Notes: generated from the sequence alone by a model not told the origin. Counted from the first letter of the stretch, positions 7,806 through 16,875 are shown. The stretch is 35,475 nt of DNA from Bacteroidaceae bacterium (GCA_900769465.1 CAAGGT010000311.1:1-35475); one strand, 5' to 3'. Translations and numbers: made by a program.

Positions 7806-9950
7806 TTATTTGTCGAGCAATATCTTCATTAGCTCACACGCCGCCTTTGCAACGCTTGTTCCGGGGCCGAAGATTCCCACGACACCGGCGCGGTAGAGGA
7901 AATCATAGTCCTGTGCCGGGATTACTCCACCGGCAAAGACCATAATATCGCCACGGCCCAGTTTGTCGAGTTCCTCGATGAGCTGCGGAACGAGTGTCTT
8001 GTGACCGGCTGCAAGCGATGAGACGCCTACAGCGTGGACATCGTTCTCAACAGCCTGACGGGCTACCTCGGCGGGTGTCTGGAACAGCATTCCCATATCA
8101 ACGTCGAAGCCGCAGTCGGCATAGCCGGTGGCTACAACCTTTGCGCCACGGTCGTGACCGTCCTGTCCCATCTTGGCAACCATAACTCGGGGACGGCGTC
8201 CCTCCTTCTTCGCAAACTCGTCTGTGAGACGGCAGGCCTCTCTGAAGCTCTCGTCGTCCTTGCTTTCTGCTGAATACACTCCCGATATTGTTCTGATTAC
8301 TGCCTTATACCTGCCGGCAACATCCTCGCAGGCATCTGAAATCTCTCCCAATGTGGCACGCAGATGCGCCGCCTCGACGGCAGCCTCGAGCAGATTACCC
8401 TCGCCACAGCGTGCATACTCGGTTATCTTGGCAAGCGCTGCCTTCACTGCTGCCTCGTCGCGGCCGGCGTTGTTGCGCTCGAGCGCAGCAAGCTGCTCCT
8501 TACGCACCGCGGTGTTGTCAATCTCGAGGATGTCGATTGGCTCTTCCTCGTCGAGCTTATAGGCGTTTGTGCCAACAATAACCTGTTTGCCACTGTCGAT
8601 GCGTGCCTGTGTGCGCGCCGCAGCCTCCTCGATACGCATCTTGGGAATGCCTGTCTCAATGGCCTTTGCCATTCCGCCAAGCTCCTCAATCTCCTGAATG
8701 AGTTTCCACGCCTTATCGGCAATCTCCTGCGTGAGGCTCTCGACATAGTAAGAGCCACCCCAGGGGTCGACCACGCGGCAGATGTTTGTTTCCTCTTGCA
8801 GATAGATTTGTGTGTTGCGGGCAATGCGTGCCGAGAAATCGGTTGGCAGGGCAATGGCCTCGTCGAGTGCATTGGTGTGCAGTGACTGCGTGTGTCCCAT
8901 AGCGGCCGACATTGCCTCGATGACGGTGCGGCCCACGTTGTTGTATGGGTCCTGCTCGGTGAGCGACCAACCCGAGGTCTGACAGTGCGTGCGCAGTGCC
9001 ATTGACTTGGGGTTCTTGGGGTTGAACTGCTTTATTATCTTAGCCCACAGCATACGCGCCGCACGCATCTTGGCAATCTCCATAAAGGGGTTCATACCAA
9101 CACCCCAGAAGAATGACAGGCGTGGTGCAAAGGCATCGATATCGATACCGGCATTCACTCCTGTGCGCACATACTCCAAACCGTCGGCAAGGGTATATGC
9201 AAGCTCAATGTCGGCCGAAGCACCGGCCTCTTGCATATGGTAGCCACTGATGGAGATGGAGTTGAACTTTGGCATCTTTTGAGATGTGTAGGCGAAGATG
9301 TCACCTATTATGCGCATTGAGAATGCAGGGGGGTATATGTAGGTGTTGCGCACCATAAACTCCTTGAGGATGTCGTTCTGTATGGTGCCGGCCATCTCCT
9401 CGAGCTTTGCGCCCTGCTCGAGCGCGGCATTGATGTAGAAAGCAAGCACGGGAAGCACAGCACCGTTCATTGTCATTGAAACGGACATCTTGTTGAGCGG
9501 AATGCCGTCGAACAGTTGCTCCATATTCTCCATACAGCAGATTGAGACGCCGGCCTTGCCAACATCGCCCACCACTCGCTCATTGTCGGGGTTGTAACCG
9601 CGATGTGTGGGAAGGTCGAATGCCACTGACAAACCTTTCTGTCCCGATGCGAGATTGCGGCGGTAGAAGGCATTGCTCTCCTCGGCTGTGGAGAAACCCG
9701 CGTATTGACGTATTGTCCAGGGGCGGAACACGTACATCATTGAGTATGGGCCACGCAGGAACGGCGGTATGCCGGCTGCATAGTCAAGATGTTCCATATC
9801 CTTGAGGTCACAGGCTGTATATAAAGGTTTCACCTTAATCTGCTCGGCTGTTTCCCACACCTCGTTGCTGTTATCTGTTGTATTTGTGCAACATCCTGCT
9901 GCCGCAGTGTTGCAGCCAAACAGGTCTATATTGTTGAAATTCTTTCTCAT
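7806..9950 (-). CDS. mutB: Methylmalonyl-CoA mutase, large (catalytic) subunit, 714 aa
   Basis: Adenosylcobalamin-dependent isomerase interconverting succinyl-CoA and (R)-methylmalonyl-CoA; in propionate-forming Bacteroidales it works in the direction of propionate. The catalytic TIM barrel carries RPWTIRQYAGFST and SVAFDLPTHRGYN near the N-terminus. The C-terminal B12-binding domain holds the DxHxxG motif as D597-G-H599-D-R-G602 (KMGQDGHDRGAKV), whose His is the lower axial cobalt ligand. Its length matches the 710-730 aa usual for the large subunit. It follows the small-subunit gene by 11 bp, so the two form an operon expressed from the promoter near 11875-11906. Genes for the epimerase, the decarboxylase and the MeaB chaperone are not in this window. 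An older naming scheme calls this subunit ScpA. Confidence 0.97.
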   Translation of the reverse strand: MRKNFNNIDLFGCNTAAAGCCTNTTDNSNEVWETAEQIKVKPLYTACDLKDMEHLDYAAGIPPFLRGPYSMMYVFRPWTIRQYAGFSTAEESNAFYRRNLASGQKGLSVAFDLPTHRGYNPDNERVVGDVGKAGVSICCMENMEQLFDGIPLNKMSVSMTMNGAVLPVLAFYINAALEQGAKLEEMAGTIQNDILKEFMVRNTYIYPPAFSMRIIGDIFAYTSQKMPKFNSISISGYHMQEAGASADIELAYTLADGLEYVRTGVNAGIDIDAFAPRLSFFWGVGMNPFMEIAKMRAARMLWAKIIKQFNPKNPKSMALRTHCQTSGWSLTEQDPYNNVGRTVIEAMSAAMGHTQSLHTNALDEAIALPTDFSARIARNTQIYLQEETNICRVVDPWGGSYYVESLTQEIADKAWKLIQEIEELGGMAKAIETGIPKMRIEEAAARTQARIDSGKQVIVGTNAYKLDEEEPIDILEIDNTAVRKEQLAALERNNAGRDEAAVKAALAKITEYARCGEGNLLEAAVEAAHLRATLGEISDACEDVAGRYKAVIRTISGVYSAESKDDESFREACRLTDEFAKKEGRRPRVMVAKMGQDGHDRGAKVVATGYADCGFDVDMGMLFQTPAEVARQAVENDVHAVGVSSLAAGHKTLVPQLIEELDKLGRGDIMVFAGGVIPAQDYDFLYRAGVVGIFGPGTSVAKAACELMKILLDK

Positions 9951-9961
9951 AGCGCCAAATG

Positions 9962-11842
9962 TTATATGCCCAACTTTGCGTTCAGAGCCTTCAAGGTCTC
10001 GAGAACATTGGATTTCACGTTGATAAAGTTCACTATGCCTGCCTGTTGCAGTTCCGGAGTGCAGGCCGGCGCTCCGGCAACAATGAAGATTGCCTTGTCG
10101 CCGATTGCACGGTATGCAGGGATGGCAAACTCGGCATACTCGTCGTCGCTCGAGCAGAGGACTATGATATCGGCCTTTGCATCCAACGCGGCCTTAACGC
10201 CCTCGTCGACTGTGGCAAAGCCCAGGTTGTCGATGACCTCGTAGCCGGCAGTTGCAAGGAAATTGCAGGAGAACTGCGCTCTTGCCTGGCGCATTGCAAG
10301 GTTGCCGATGGTGAGCATAAATGCCTTTGGACGGCGGCCGCTCTCCTCGGTACTCAGGCGCAACTGCTCGAACTCCTCGGCAAGGCGTTTGATTTCCAAC
10401 GTGTGACCGCCAGTATGCTTTGTTCCGTCGCAATGACAGCCGCAGTTGCAGCCTTTTGATGCGGGACGGCGACCATCGGAGAGTTCGCCGAAATTGGGAT
10501 ACTGGTTTGTTCCGATGAGAACCTCGCGGCGCTTGGCAAAGGCGGCCCTGCGCTCGTTGCCCGAGGCCTCGACAGCCTCCTGTATGCGTCCCTCTTTCAC
10601 AGCCTTGTGGAAACCGCCGGCCTCCTCAATTGCAAGGAACTGCTTCCAAGCCTCGGCGGCAATGGATGCGGTGAGGCTCTCAATGTAGTATGAACCACCG
10701 GCAGGGTCGGTTACCTTGTCGAGGTGACTCTCGTGTTTCAATATAAGCTGTTGGTTCTTTGCTATGCGGAGTGCAAAATCGGTGGGTGACTCATATACCG
10801 CATCATAGGGTGTGACGGTGATTGACTCCACGCCCGCTATGGCGGCGCTCATAGCCTCGGTCTGTGTGCGCAGCATATTCACATACGGGTCGAACAGCGT
10901 GAGGTTGAACTCTGATGTCTCGGCGTGGACAATCATCTTGCAGGAGCATTTACATTCAGGCTCATACTGCTCTACAATCTTCGCCCACAATGTACGCGCG
11001 GCACGGAACTTGGCTATTTCCATAAAGAAGTTACCCGAGATTCCCATATTGAACTTGATGTTCTTGGCTACTGCATCGACAGGGATGCCGGCCTGGGTTG
11101 CCGCGTGCAGATACTCATTACCCCAAGCAAGAGCGCAGGCAAGTTCCTGGGTTATATAGGCTCCGGCATTGTTCAATTTATTGCTATTAACGGCAATGCA
11201 ACGGAACTTTTGCAAACAGGCTGTCGAGGCAACAAGGGCCTTGATGACCTCGGGGTATGAGTCGTTGACCTTGCCCGAGAGCATCTCCTTGCCGATGGGG
11301 TCATAGCCAATGCTGCCCCTTGTCTTTTCAAGGTCGAAACCGCGCTGCTTGTAATACTCGACAAGCAGCTGCGTGAACAGCACGACCTTGCCCACACAGA
11401 CATTAAAGTTAAGTTCTACCTTCTCGGCATCAATACCATCGAGCAGAGCCGGTATATACTCGGGAGTAACGAGTTTTCCTTTTATTCCAAAGGCTATGGA
11501 GTCGACACCATTGGCAATGAGCCACTTTGCTTTTGCATTGGCCTCGGCGGCATCACCGGCCTTTATATCCTGACGCACCAACCAGGTGTTGCCCGCTTTG
11601 TTGCCCCTTGTGAAGGGAAACATACCCGGACGTGCATTCTCACACCCTTGGGGCAAATCTTCCTTGCGGTAGAAGGGGTTGACGTTGAATCCCTCGGGGG
11701 TTCTCCATACCATCTTCTTGTCATAGGGGACGCCCTTGAGGTCCTCTATAATCTTGTTTTTCCAATCCTCGGACGATACCGGCGAGAAATCGCTGAAAAG
11801 CTTTTCCTTGTTCATAGTATTGAGTTTTGCGATTACATTCAT
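9962..11842 (-). CDS. mutA: Methylmalonyl-CoA mutase, small subunit, 626 aa
   Basis: Non-catalytic partner of the large subunit in the heterodimeric mutase; it keeps the fold but not the cobalamin site. Typical N-terminal text is KEKLFSDFSPVSSEDWKNKI, and the barrel includes GSIGYDPIGKEMLSGK and the segment LRIAKNQQLILKHESHLDKVTDPAGGSYY. In the C-terminal flavodoxin-like domain the DxHxxG cobalt motif is absent (FMLTIGNLAMRQARAQ is in its place), as expected for this subunit. Odd: the interdomain linker around residues 460-476 contains four Cys in an alternating cluster (GCNCGCHCDG) followed by KHTGGH. Two starts are possible: 11842 (taken here; GAAAG precedes it) or Met10 at 11815, which matches where the conserved sequence begins. 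A promoter lies just upstream. Confidence 0.95.
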   Translation of the reverse strand: MNVIAKLNTMNKEKLFSDFSPVSSEDWKNKIIEDLKGVPYDKKMVWRTPEGFNVNPFYRKEDLPQGCENARPGMFPFTRGNKAGNTWLVRQDIKAGDAAEANAKAKWLIANGVDSIAFGIKGKLVTPEYIPALLDGIDAEKVELNFNVCVGKVVLFTQLLVEYYKQRGFDLEKTRGSIGYDPIGKEMLSGKVNDSYPEVIKALVASTACLQKFRCIAVNSNKLNNAGAYITQELACALAWGNEYLHAATQAGIPVDAVAKNIKFNMGISGNFFMEIAKFRAARTLWAKIVEQYEPECKCSCKMIVHAETSEFNLTLFDPYVNMLRTQTEAMSAAIAGVESITVTPYDAVYESPTDFALRIAKNQQLILKHESHLDKVTDPAGGSYYIESLTASIAAEAWKQFLAIEEAGGFHKAVKEGRIQEAVEASGNERRAAFAKRREVLIGTNQYPNFGELSDGRRPASKGCNCGCHCDGTKHTGGHTLEIKRLAEEFEQLRLSTEESGRRPKAFMLTIGNLAMRQARAQFSCNFLATAGYEVIDNLGFATVDEGVKAALDAKADIIVLCSSDDEYAEFAIPAYRAIGDKAIFIVAGAPACTPELQQAGIVNFINVKSNVLETLKALNAKLGI

Positions 11843-11874
11843 CTTTCGGGCTCACCAAACAGGCAAACCGAAAG

Positions 11875-11906
11875 CAAACTTACATAATAAATTCCGATTT
11901 ATCCAA
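11875..11906 (-). promoter_or_regulatory. Promoter of the mutA-mutB operon
   Basis: On the minus strand TTG (11906-11904), 21 bp, then TAAGTTTG (11882-11875), an exact TAnnTTTG -7 box. The predicted transcript starts about 25-30 nt before the ATG at 11842. Confidence 0.65.
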
Positions 11907-11989
11907 GAAAAAGGAATGTTTTTATTCACAGTCAAAGAGCCTGCGTAAACAAATATTCACATTGTGTCGTATTTAATTAAAATAATGCC

Positions 11990-11997
11990 TACCTTTG
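11990..11997 (+). promoter_or_regulatory. Promoter -7 box (TACCTTTG) of the secreted nuclease gene
   Basis: Exact TAnnTTTG match 34 bp before the ATG at 12032. A TTGTG at 11962-11966 is a possible but distant -33 element. A 6-bp inverted repeat, TGGGAA (11998-12003) and TTCCCA (12010-12015), overlaps the expected transcription start and may be an operator or leader hairpin. Confidence 0.6.
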
Positions 11998-12031
11998 TGG
12001 GAAATATAATTCCCAAACATTTTAAATTGAT

Positions 12032-14086
12032 ATGAAACGTTTTGTATCATCGATATTCATTCTTTTCATTGCAGTCTGTGCTGTAGCGCAGAAGGAGTAT
12101 TACACACCTGTAGACGGCAAAAAAGGCGGCGAGGAGCTGAAGACCGCACTGCACAATCTTATCAAGAACCACAAGAAGATAAGCTACGGAAAAGGAGAAG
12201 ACAAGACCTGGGGTGCGTTCTACACCACCGATGCGGTAATTGAGAACGGCAAGCGCCGCGTACTTGATATGTACTCAAGCGAGAAACGCTACTTTGGAAA
12301 CAAGGGAGAGGCCGTAAGCGGAATGAACATTGAGCATAGTGTACCCAAAAGCTGGTGGGGCGGTACTAGTAACAACGCATATTACGACATACACCACCTG
12401 AACCCGTCGGACCAGAATGCCAACAGCCACAAGAGCAACTACCCGCTTGGTGAGCTCACAAGCGTATCGTGGGACAATGGCGTGGCATTCGTGGGAAAGG
12501 CCAACATAAACGGCAGCAGCACGAATGCCTTTGAGCCTTGTGATGAATACAAGGGTGATTTCGCACGTACATATATGTATATGTTCACCTGTTATCAGGA
12601 CATGACTTGGAAAACTACACAGATGAACTATGAGGAGAGCGCCTACCCCACCCTGAAACCGTGGGCTGCGGAGCTGCTCCTGAAGTGGCACAAGCAGGAC
12701 CCGGTGAGCGAGAAGGAGGTGAACCGCAACAATGCCGTGTATGCCGTGCAGGGCAACCGTAACCCGTTTGTGGATTATCCACAGCTTGCCGACTATGTGT
12801 GGGGCGACTCTATAAACTTTGTATTCCACCTCACAGGCGAAGTTGAAGGCGGCAACACCAGTGGCGATGGCAACGATAATGAGGAGTTTGAGATAATCGA
12901 CGGTTGGAAGATTTACCTGAACGAGAATTTCGATGGCACAATAATGAAGTTCACTACACACCAGAGCGCGGGTAACTACCCCTGGACATTGAACAGCCAG
13001 TACAAATATGCCATTGCGACATCATACGTAAGCAGCAGCAAAACAAACAACGATGCCGAGAGTTGGTTGCTGTCTCCGGTATTCGATTTCTCAAATGACA
13101 GTGTTGCAACAGTTTCATTCGAATACGTGATACGTTACTGCGAAAGCGGCAAGGCTGCCGAGTATCACACAGTTATGATAAGCAGTGACTTTGACGGTGA
13201 TGTTGAAAAGGCTACCTGGGAAAGCATTGATTTTGGTGCAACAGAGAACACTACAGACTGGACTCTGACAAAGACCGACGACATTGCAATTCCACAGGAA
13301 TATATGGGTGAGAAGGCTGTGACAATAGCATTCTTCTACAAGGGAACAACCACAAAGGCCGGAACTTTCGAGATTGACAATGTGATTGTGAAGGCTATGG
13401 AAGGCGCTAACGACAACGGCAACACCGGCGGTGATGACAATGAAGGTGACAACGAGGAGAATGAAGGTGACGGCAACGGTGGCAATGACGGCAACTTTGA
13501 CGGCAACAGCTTTGTTCTTGTGACAGATGCGGCACAGCTCACCATCGGCGACTCACTGGTAATTGGATACGAGAACTATGCAATGGGTGCATCGGCCGGA
13601 AACTTCAGAAACAAGACAGATATGATGACAAGTGGCAGCACGATAACATATCTTGCCGATGACGTACAGATTATTGTGCTTGAAGAAGGCGTTGTTGAGA
13701 ATACATACGCATTCAATGTCGACGGCAAATACCTGGCAGCATCGTCAAGCAGCAGCAACTACCTTGCAACAAAGGATGCACTTGACGCAAACGGAAGCTG
13801 GCTCATTGTCATCGACGAGAACGCTCTTGCAACAATTACAGCACAGGGCGACAAAACACGCAATATCCTGCAATACAACACAAGTTCACCACGTTTCTCT
13901 TGCTACAAGGGTACACAGGAATCGGTCAACATATATGCCAAGTCACCTGTAGTTACAGGCATTGAGAATGTTGAAACGGAGAGCAAGGAAGAGGGTGTAA
14001 TATACGACCTTACTGGACGCAGGTTGAATGCCATAACGGAGCCTGGCATTTACATCATTGACGGCAAGAAGGTGCTTGTAAGATAA
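12032..14086 (+). CDS. Secreted endonuclease I-family nuclease with T9SS C-terminal domain, 684 aa
   Basis: An extracellular nuclease of the EndA/NucM (endonuclease I) family, which cuts DNA and RNA non-specifically with a beta-beta-alpha metal site. Residues 1-20 are a signal peptide ending AVAQ. The nuclease domain spans about 30-265; its core is MNIEHSVPKSWWGG (98-111) and DIHHLNPSDQNANSHKSNYP (119-138), containing the expected His and Asn ligands. An acidic Gly/Asn linker (about 272-288) leads to a jelly-roll, MAM-like 'choice-of-anchor' region (about 290-455, with SWLLSPVFDFS). A second low-complexity stretch of G, D, N and E follows, then a beta-rich segment, and finally the T9SS-type tail (IYDLTGRRL...GIYIIDGKKVLVR). 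A role in DNA scavenging or biofilm turnover is inferred. A strong terminator follows at 14101. Confidence 0.93.
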   Translation: MKRFVSSIFILFIAVCAVAQKEYYTPVDGKKGGEELKTALHNLIKNHKKISYGKGEDKTWGAFYTTDAVIENGKRRVLDMYSSEKRYFGNKGEAVSGMNIEHSVPKSWWGGTSNNAYYDIHHLNPSDQNANSHKSNYPLGELTSVSWDNGVAFVGKANINGSSTNAFEPCDEYKGDFARTYMYMFTCYQDMTWKTTQMNYEESAYPTLKPWAAELLLKWHKQDPVSEKEVNRNNAVYAVQGNRNPFVDYPQLADYVWGDSINFVFHLTGEVEGGNTSGDGNDNEEFEIIDGWKIYLNENFDGTIMKFTTHQSAGNYPWTLNSQYKYAIATSYVSSSKTNNDAESWLLSPVFDFSNDSVATVSFEYVIRYCESGKAAEYHTVMISSDFDGDVEKATWESIDFGATENTTDWTLTKTDDIAIPQEYMGEKAVTIAFFYKGTTTKAGTFEIDNVIVKAMEGANDNGNTGGDDNEGDNEENEGDGNGGNDGNFDGNSFVLVTDAAQLTIGDSLVIGYENYAMGASAGNFRNKTDMMTSGSTITYLADDVQIIVLEEGVVENTYAFNVDGKYLAASSSSSNYLATKDALDANGSWLIVIDENALATITAQGDKTRNILQYNTSSPRFSCYKGTQESVNIYAKSPVVTGIENVETESKEEGVIYDLTGRRLNAITEPGIYIIDGKKVLVR

Positions 14087-14100
14087 CTTAGCAATATCTT

Positions 14101-14149
14101 ATTGCATAAAAGCGTCGGCGACCTTTGGTTGCCGACGCTTTTATGCAAT
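14101..14149 (+). terminator. Strong terminator after the nuclease gene
   Basis: A 23-bp stem (one G-U pair) from 14101-14123 to 14127-14149 with a TTT loop: ATTGCATAAAAGCGTCGGC pairs exactly with GCCGACGCTTTTATGCAAT, extended by GACC/GGTT. It is followed by AAATTTT. It separates the nuclease gene from the PorE-like gene. Confidence 0.85.
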
Positions 14150-14224
14150 AAATTTTCGCTATTATAAAATAAAAAGCTTTTTTTTCAGTTATTGTATAAT
14201 GGCAACAGCCTGAAAGAGCGTTTT

Positions 14225-16213
14225 GTGAAAAAGAGAATACCCTACATAGTGATATCCCTGTTGTACGTGCTGCTCATCACAGCCTGCGGCAGCGAGAAGG
14301 CCATCAAGAAAGGTGACCAATATGCTGCTGTGATGGAGTATTACGAGGCGGCCAAAGAGTACAAGAAGGGTTATCGCAAAATCTCGGCCAAAGAGCGTGA
14401 CAAACGCGCCGAGGTGGCCTGGAAAATGGCCGAATGCTACCGCAAGAGCTACAATGCCGTACCGGCGGTGGGAGCATACCAGAACGCTGTGCGATATGGC
14501 TACCCCGACTCTACCGCAATACGCTACCTTGCCGATGCACAGCTTGTGAAGGGCGACTACAAGGCTGCACAGAAGAATTACGAGGCATTCCTTGAAATTG
14601 CCCCGGGCGACCGCATGGCATTGGTGGGACTTGAGTCGGCAAGACAGTCGGCCGAATGGAAGAAGAACCCTACACGTTATATTGTAAAGAAATCAAAAGA
14701 GCTGAACGGGCAACGCAGCGACTACTGCCCTGCCTACGTGGGCGAGGACACCACAATGATTGTTACCACCAGCACACGCAAGGAGGCTACCGGCGCCGAC
14801 TTGAGCAGCATAACAGGACAGAAGAGTGCCGATATTTTCCTGACCAAACGCGACGAGAAGGGCAAATGGCAAAAGACCGAAAAGATTGAGAGTGACATTA
14901 ACGGTGAGTTCGAGGACGGTGCCTGTGCTTTCACCCCGGATGGCAGGGTGATGTACTTTACCCGTTGCGCCATAGATGAACACTACCCCAGATATGCCAC
15001 AATATTCAAGAGCAACCGCAGTGATGCATCGTGGACAAAGCCCGAGCAGGTTGTCATTTCACGCGATACGCTGTCGGCATATGCACACCCCGCGGTGTCA
15101 CCCTGTGGCGAATGGCTATACTTCACATCGAACATGGCAGGCGGACATGGTGGGCTTGACATATGGAGGCTCTACATTGGACAAAGCAGGGCTATGGAAG
15201 GTACGCTGGAGAACCTGGGCGAAGGCATCAACACCCAGGGTGACGAGCAGTTCCCCACGTTCGGGCCACAGGGCGAGCTTTTCTTCTCGTCGAACGGCTA
15301 TCCGGGAATGGGCGGTCTTGACATTTACAGCGCTACACTGACCAATGACACAATATGGGAGGTAAAGAACATTGGCGCGCCGGTGAATTCCAACGGCGAT
15401 GACTTTGGAATGACATTTGCACCGGGCCTGTACCGCGGATACTTCAGTTCAAACAGGGGCGATGCACGCGGATGGGACCACATATATTCGTTCATGCTGC
15501 CCGAGACAGTACACACACTGCACGGATGGATATATGAGAAGGATGGCTATGAATTGCCCGACGCAGTCATATATATGATTGGCAATGACGGCACCAACAC
15601 CAGCTTCGGCGTGATGAAAGATGGCTCGTACAGCGTGCGCGTGACACCGGGTGTGGAGTATGTGTTGCTTGGAACCTGCAGGGGCTACCTAAACGCCATG
15701 CAGGAACTGAAGACCACTCTCGACGAGGGCGAACAAAGCTACCAACGCGATTTTGCACTACCATCGGCAGCGCGTCCGGTACTCATTGACAACATCTTCT
15801 ACGAATACAACAAGGCTACACTTACAGCATCATCGACTGCAGCACTTGACGAACTGGTGACAATGCTTGAATTGAACTCAAATGTTACGGTTGAACTGGC
15901 AGCCCATTGCGACAACAGGGGTGGCGACAAATACAACCAGAGACTTTCACAGGCACGTGCAGAGTCGGTTATGAAATATCTTGTGGAGAAAGGCATTGAG
16001 CAGGAGCGACTCACTGCTGTAGGTTACGGCGAGAACACGCCTAAGACCGTGACAAAGAAGATGACCGAACAGTACACGTTCCTGAAGGAGGGTGACGTAC
16101 TCACCGAGGAGTTTATAAACACACTTGACAAGGAGGAGCAGGAACTTTGCCACCAACTGAACCGCCGCACAGAATTCCAGGTTCTGCGCACCACATACAA
16201 GCTGTACGAGTGA
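14225..16213 (+). CDS. PorE-like type IX secretion lipoprotein: TPR, beta-propeller, CRD and OmpA domains, 662 aa
   Basis: The domain order matches PorE (PG1058) of Porphyromonas gingivalis, a periplasmic T9SS component tied to the outer membrane and to peptidoglycan. The lipobox LLITAC gives a lipidated Cys at residue 21. TPR-like helices occupy about 25-150 (YYEAAKEYKKGYR; KGDYKAAQKNYEAFLEI). PD40/WD40-type propeller blades follow to about 430 (SPCGEWLYFTSNMAGG; GELFFSSNGYPGMGGLDIY; YFSSNRGDARGWDHIY). A carboxypeptidase-regulatory-like beta-sandwich comes next (LHGWIYEKDG...DGSYSVRV). The C-terminal OmpA domain (about 520-660) carries VELAAHCDNRGGDKYNQRLSQAR-type sequence and NRRTEF. The start is chosen as GTG at 14225 (good signal peptide, AAAGAG upstream). 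A TTG at 14192 in frame would give 673 aa with an unlikely leader. Two or three candidate T9SS cargo genes lie in the same window. Confidence 0.88.
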   Translation: MKKRIPYIVISLLYVLLITACGSEKAIKKGDQYAAVMEYYEAAKEYKKGYRKISAKERDKRAEVAWKMAECYRKSYNAVPAVGAYQNAVRYGYPDSTAIRYLADAQLVKGDYKAAQKNYEAFLEIAPGDRMALVGLESARQSAEWKKNPTRYIVKKSKELNGQRSDYCPAYVGEDTTMIVTTSTRKEATGADLSSITGQKSADIFLTKRDEKGKWQKTEKIESDINGEFEDGACAFTPDGRVMYFTRCAIDEHYPRYATIFKSNRSDASWTKPEQVVISRDTLSAYAHPAVSPCGEWLYFTSNMAGGHGGLDIWRLYIGQSRAMEGTLENLGEGINTQGDEQFPTFGPQGELFFSSNGYPGMGGLDIYSATLTNDTIWEVKNIGAPVNSNGDDFGMTFAPGLYRGYFSSNRGDARGWDHIYSFMLPETVHTLHGWIYEKDGYELPDAVIYMIGNDGTNTSFGVMKDGSYSVRVTPGVEYVLLGTCRGYLNAMQELKTTLDEGEQSYQRDFALPSAARPVLIDNIFYEYNKATLTASSTAALDELVTMLELNSNVTVELAAHCDNRGGDKYNQRLSQARAESVMKYLVEKGIEQERLTAVGYGENTPKTVTKKMTEQYTFLKEGDVLTEEFINTLDKEEQELCHQLNRRTEFQVLRTTYKLYE

Positions 16214-16226
16214 CAGCGAAGCGTAA

Positions 16227-16269
16227 AAAACAAGATGTGGTGACTTCAATGGTCACCACATCTTGTTTT
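16227..16269. terminator. Bidirectional terminator between porE-like gene and rubrerythrin
   Basis: Perfect 18-bp inverted repeat: AAAACAAGATGTGGTGAC (16227-16244) and GTCACCACATCTTGTTTT (16252-16269), 7-nt loop. The A-rich left end and T-rich right end give a U-tract in both directions. The flanking genes converge. Confidence 0.88.
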
Positions 16270-16284
16270 GTATGTTTATGTCGT

Positions 16285-16827
16285 TTACTTGAAGTAACGG
16301 TTGAACAGACCCTCGAAACCTTTGCCGTGACGAGCCTCGTCCTTTGCCATCTCGTGTACTGTGTCGTGGATGGCATCCAAATCCAACTGCTTGGCGCGCT
16401 TGGCAATGCGGTACTTGTCGCTGTTGGCCTCGGCCTCGGCATTCATGCGCTTCTCAAGGTTTGTCTTTGTATCCCATACGCAGTCACCCAAAAGCTCGGC
16501 AAACTTGGCTGCGTGCTCGGCCTCCTCCCAAGCGTAACGCTTGAAGGCTTCAGCGATCTCAGGATAACCCTCACGGTCGGCCTGACGGCTCATTGCAAGG
16601 TACATACCAACCTCGGTACACTCACCGATAAAGTGGTTGTTCAAGTCCTTTATCATCTCATCGTCGCAGCCCTTTGCTACGCCAATGACGTGCTCCTGAA
16701 CAAACTGGATGGGGCCCTCCTGCAACTCGTTGAACTTGTTTGAAGGTACTTTACACATTGGACAACGCTCGGGAGCTGAATCACCTTCGTGAATATAACC
16801 ACACACTGAACAGATATACTTTTTCAT
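16285..16827 (-). CDS. rbr: Rubrerythrin with N-terminal rubredoxin domain ('reverse' rubrerythrin), 180 aa
   Basis: A peroxide-scavenging non-haem iron protein of anaerobes, reducing hydrogen peroxide to water with electrons passed through its rubredoxin domain. The rubredoxin site comes first: C6xxC9 and C22xxC25 (YICSVCGYIHEGD; ERCPMC). The four-helix ferritin-like domain follows, with diiron-ligand motifs ECTEVGMYL, WEEAEHAAKF and KDEARHGKGF. This domain order is the reverse of classical rubrerythrin, where rubredoxin is C-terminal. The gene is monocistronic, with a good promoter at 16898-16928 and a palindrome at the predicted transcription start. It is divergent from the fasciclin lipoprotein gene across a 328-bp gap. 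Confidence 0.95.
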   Translation of the reverse strand: MKKYICSVCGYIHEGDSAPERCPMCKVPSNKFNELQEGPIQFVQEHVIGVAKGCDDEMIKDLNNHFIGECTEVGMYLAMSRQADREGYPEIAEAFKRYAWEEAEHAAKFAELLGDCVWDTKTNLEKRMNAEAEANSDKYRIAKRAKQLDLDAIHDTVHEMAKDEARHGKGFEGLFNRYFK

Positions 16828-16875
16828 AGTCTTATTTTTTAACTGTTATTATTTGCTGTTTGTTTTTCTCTTTTG

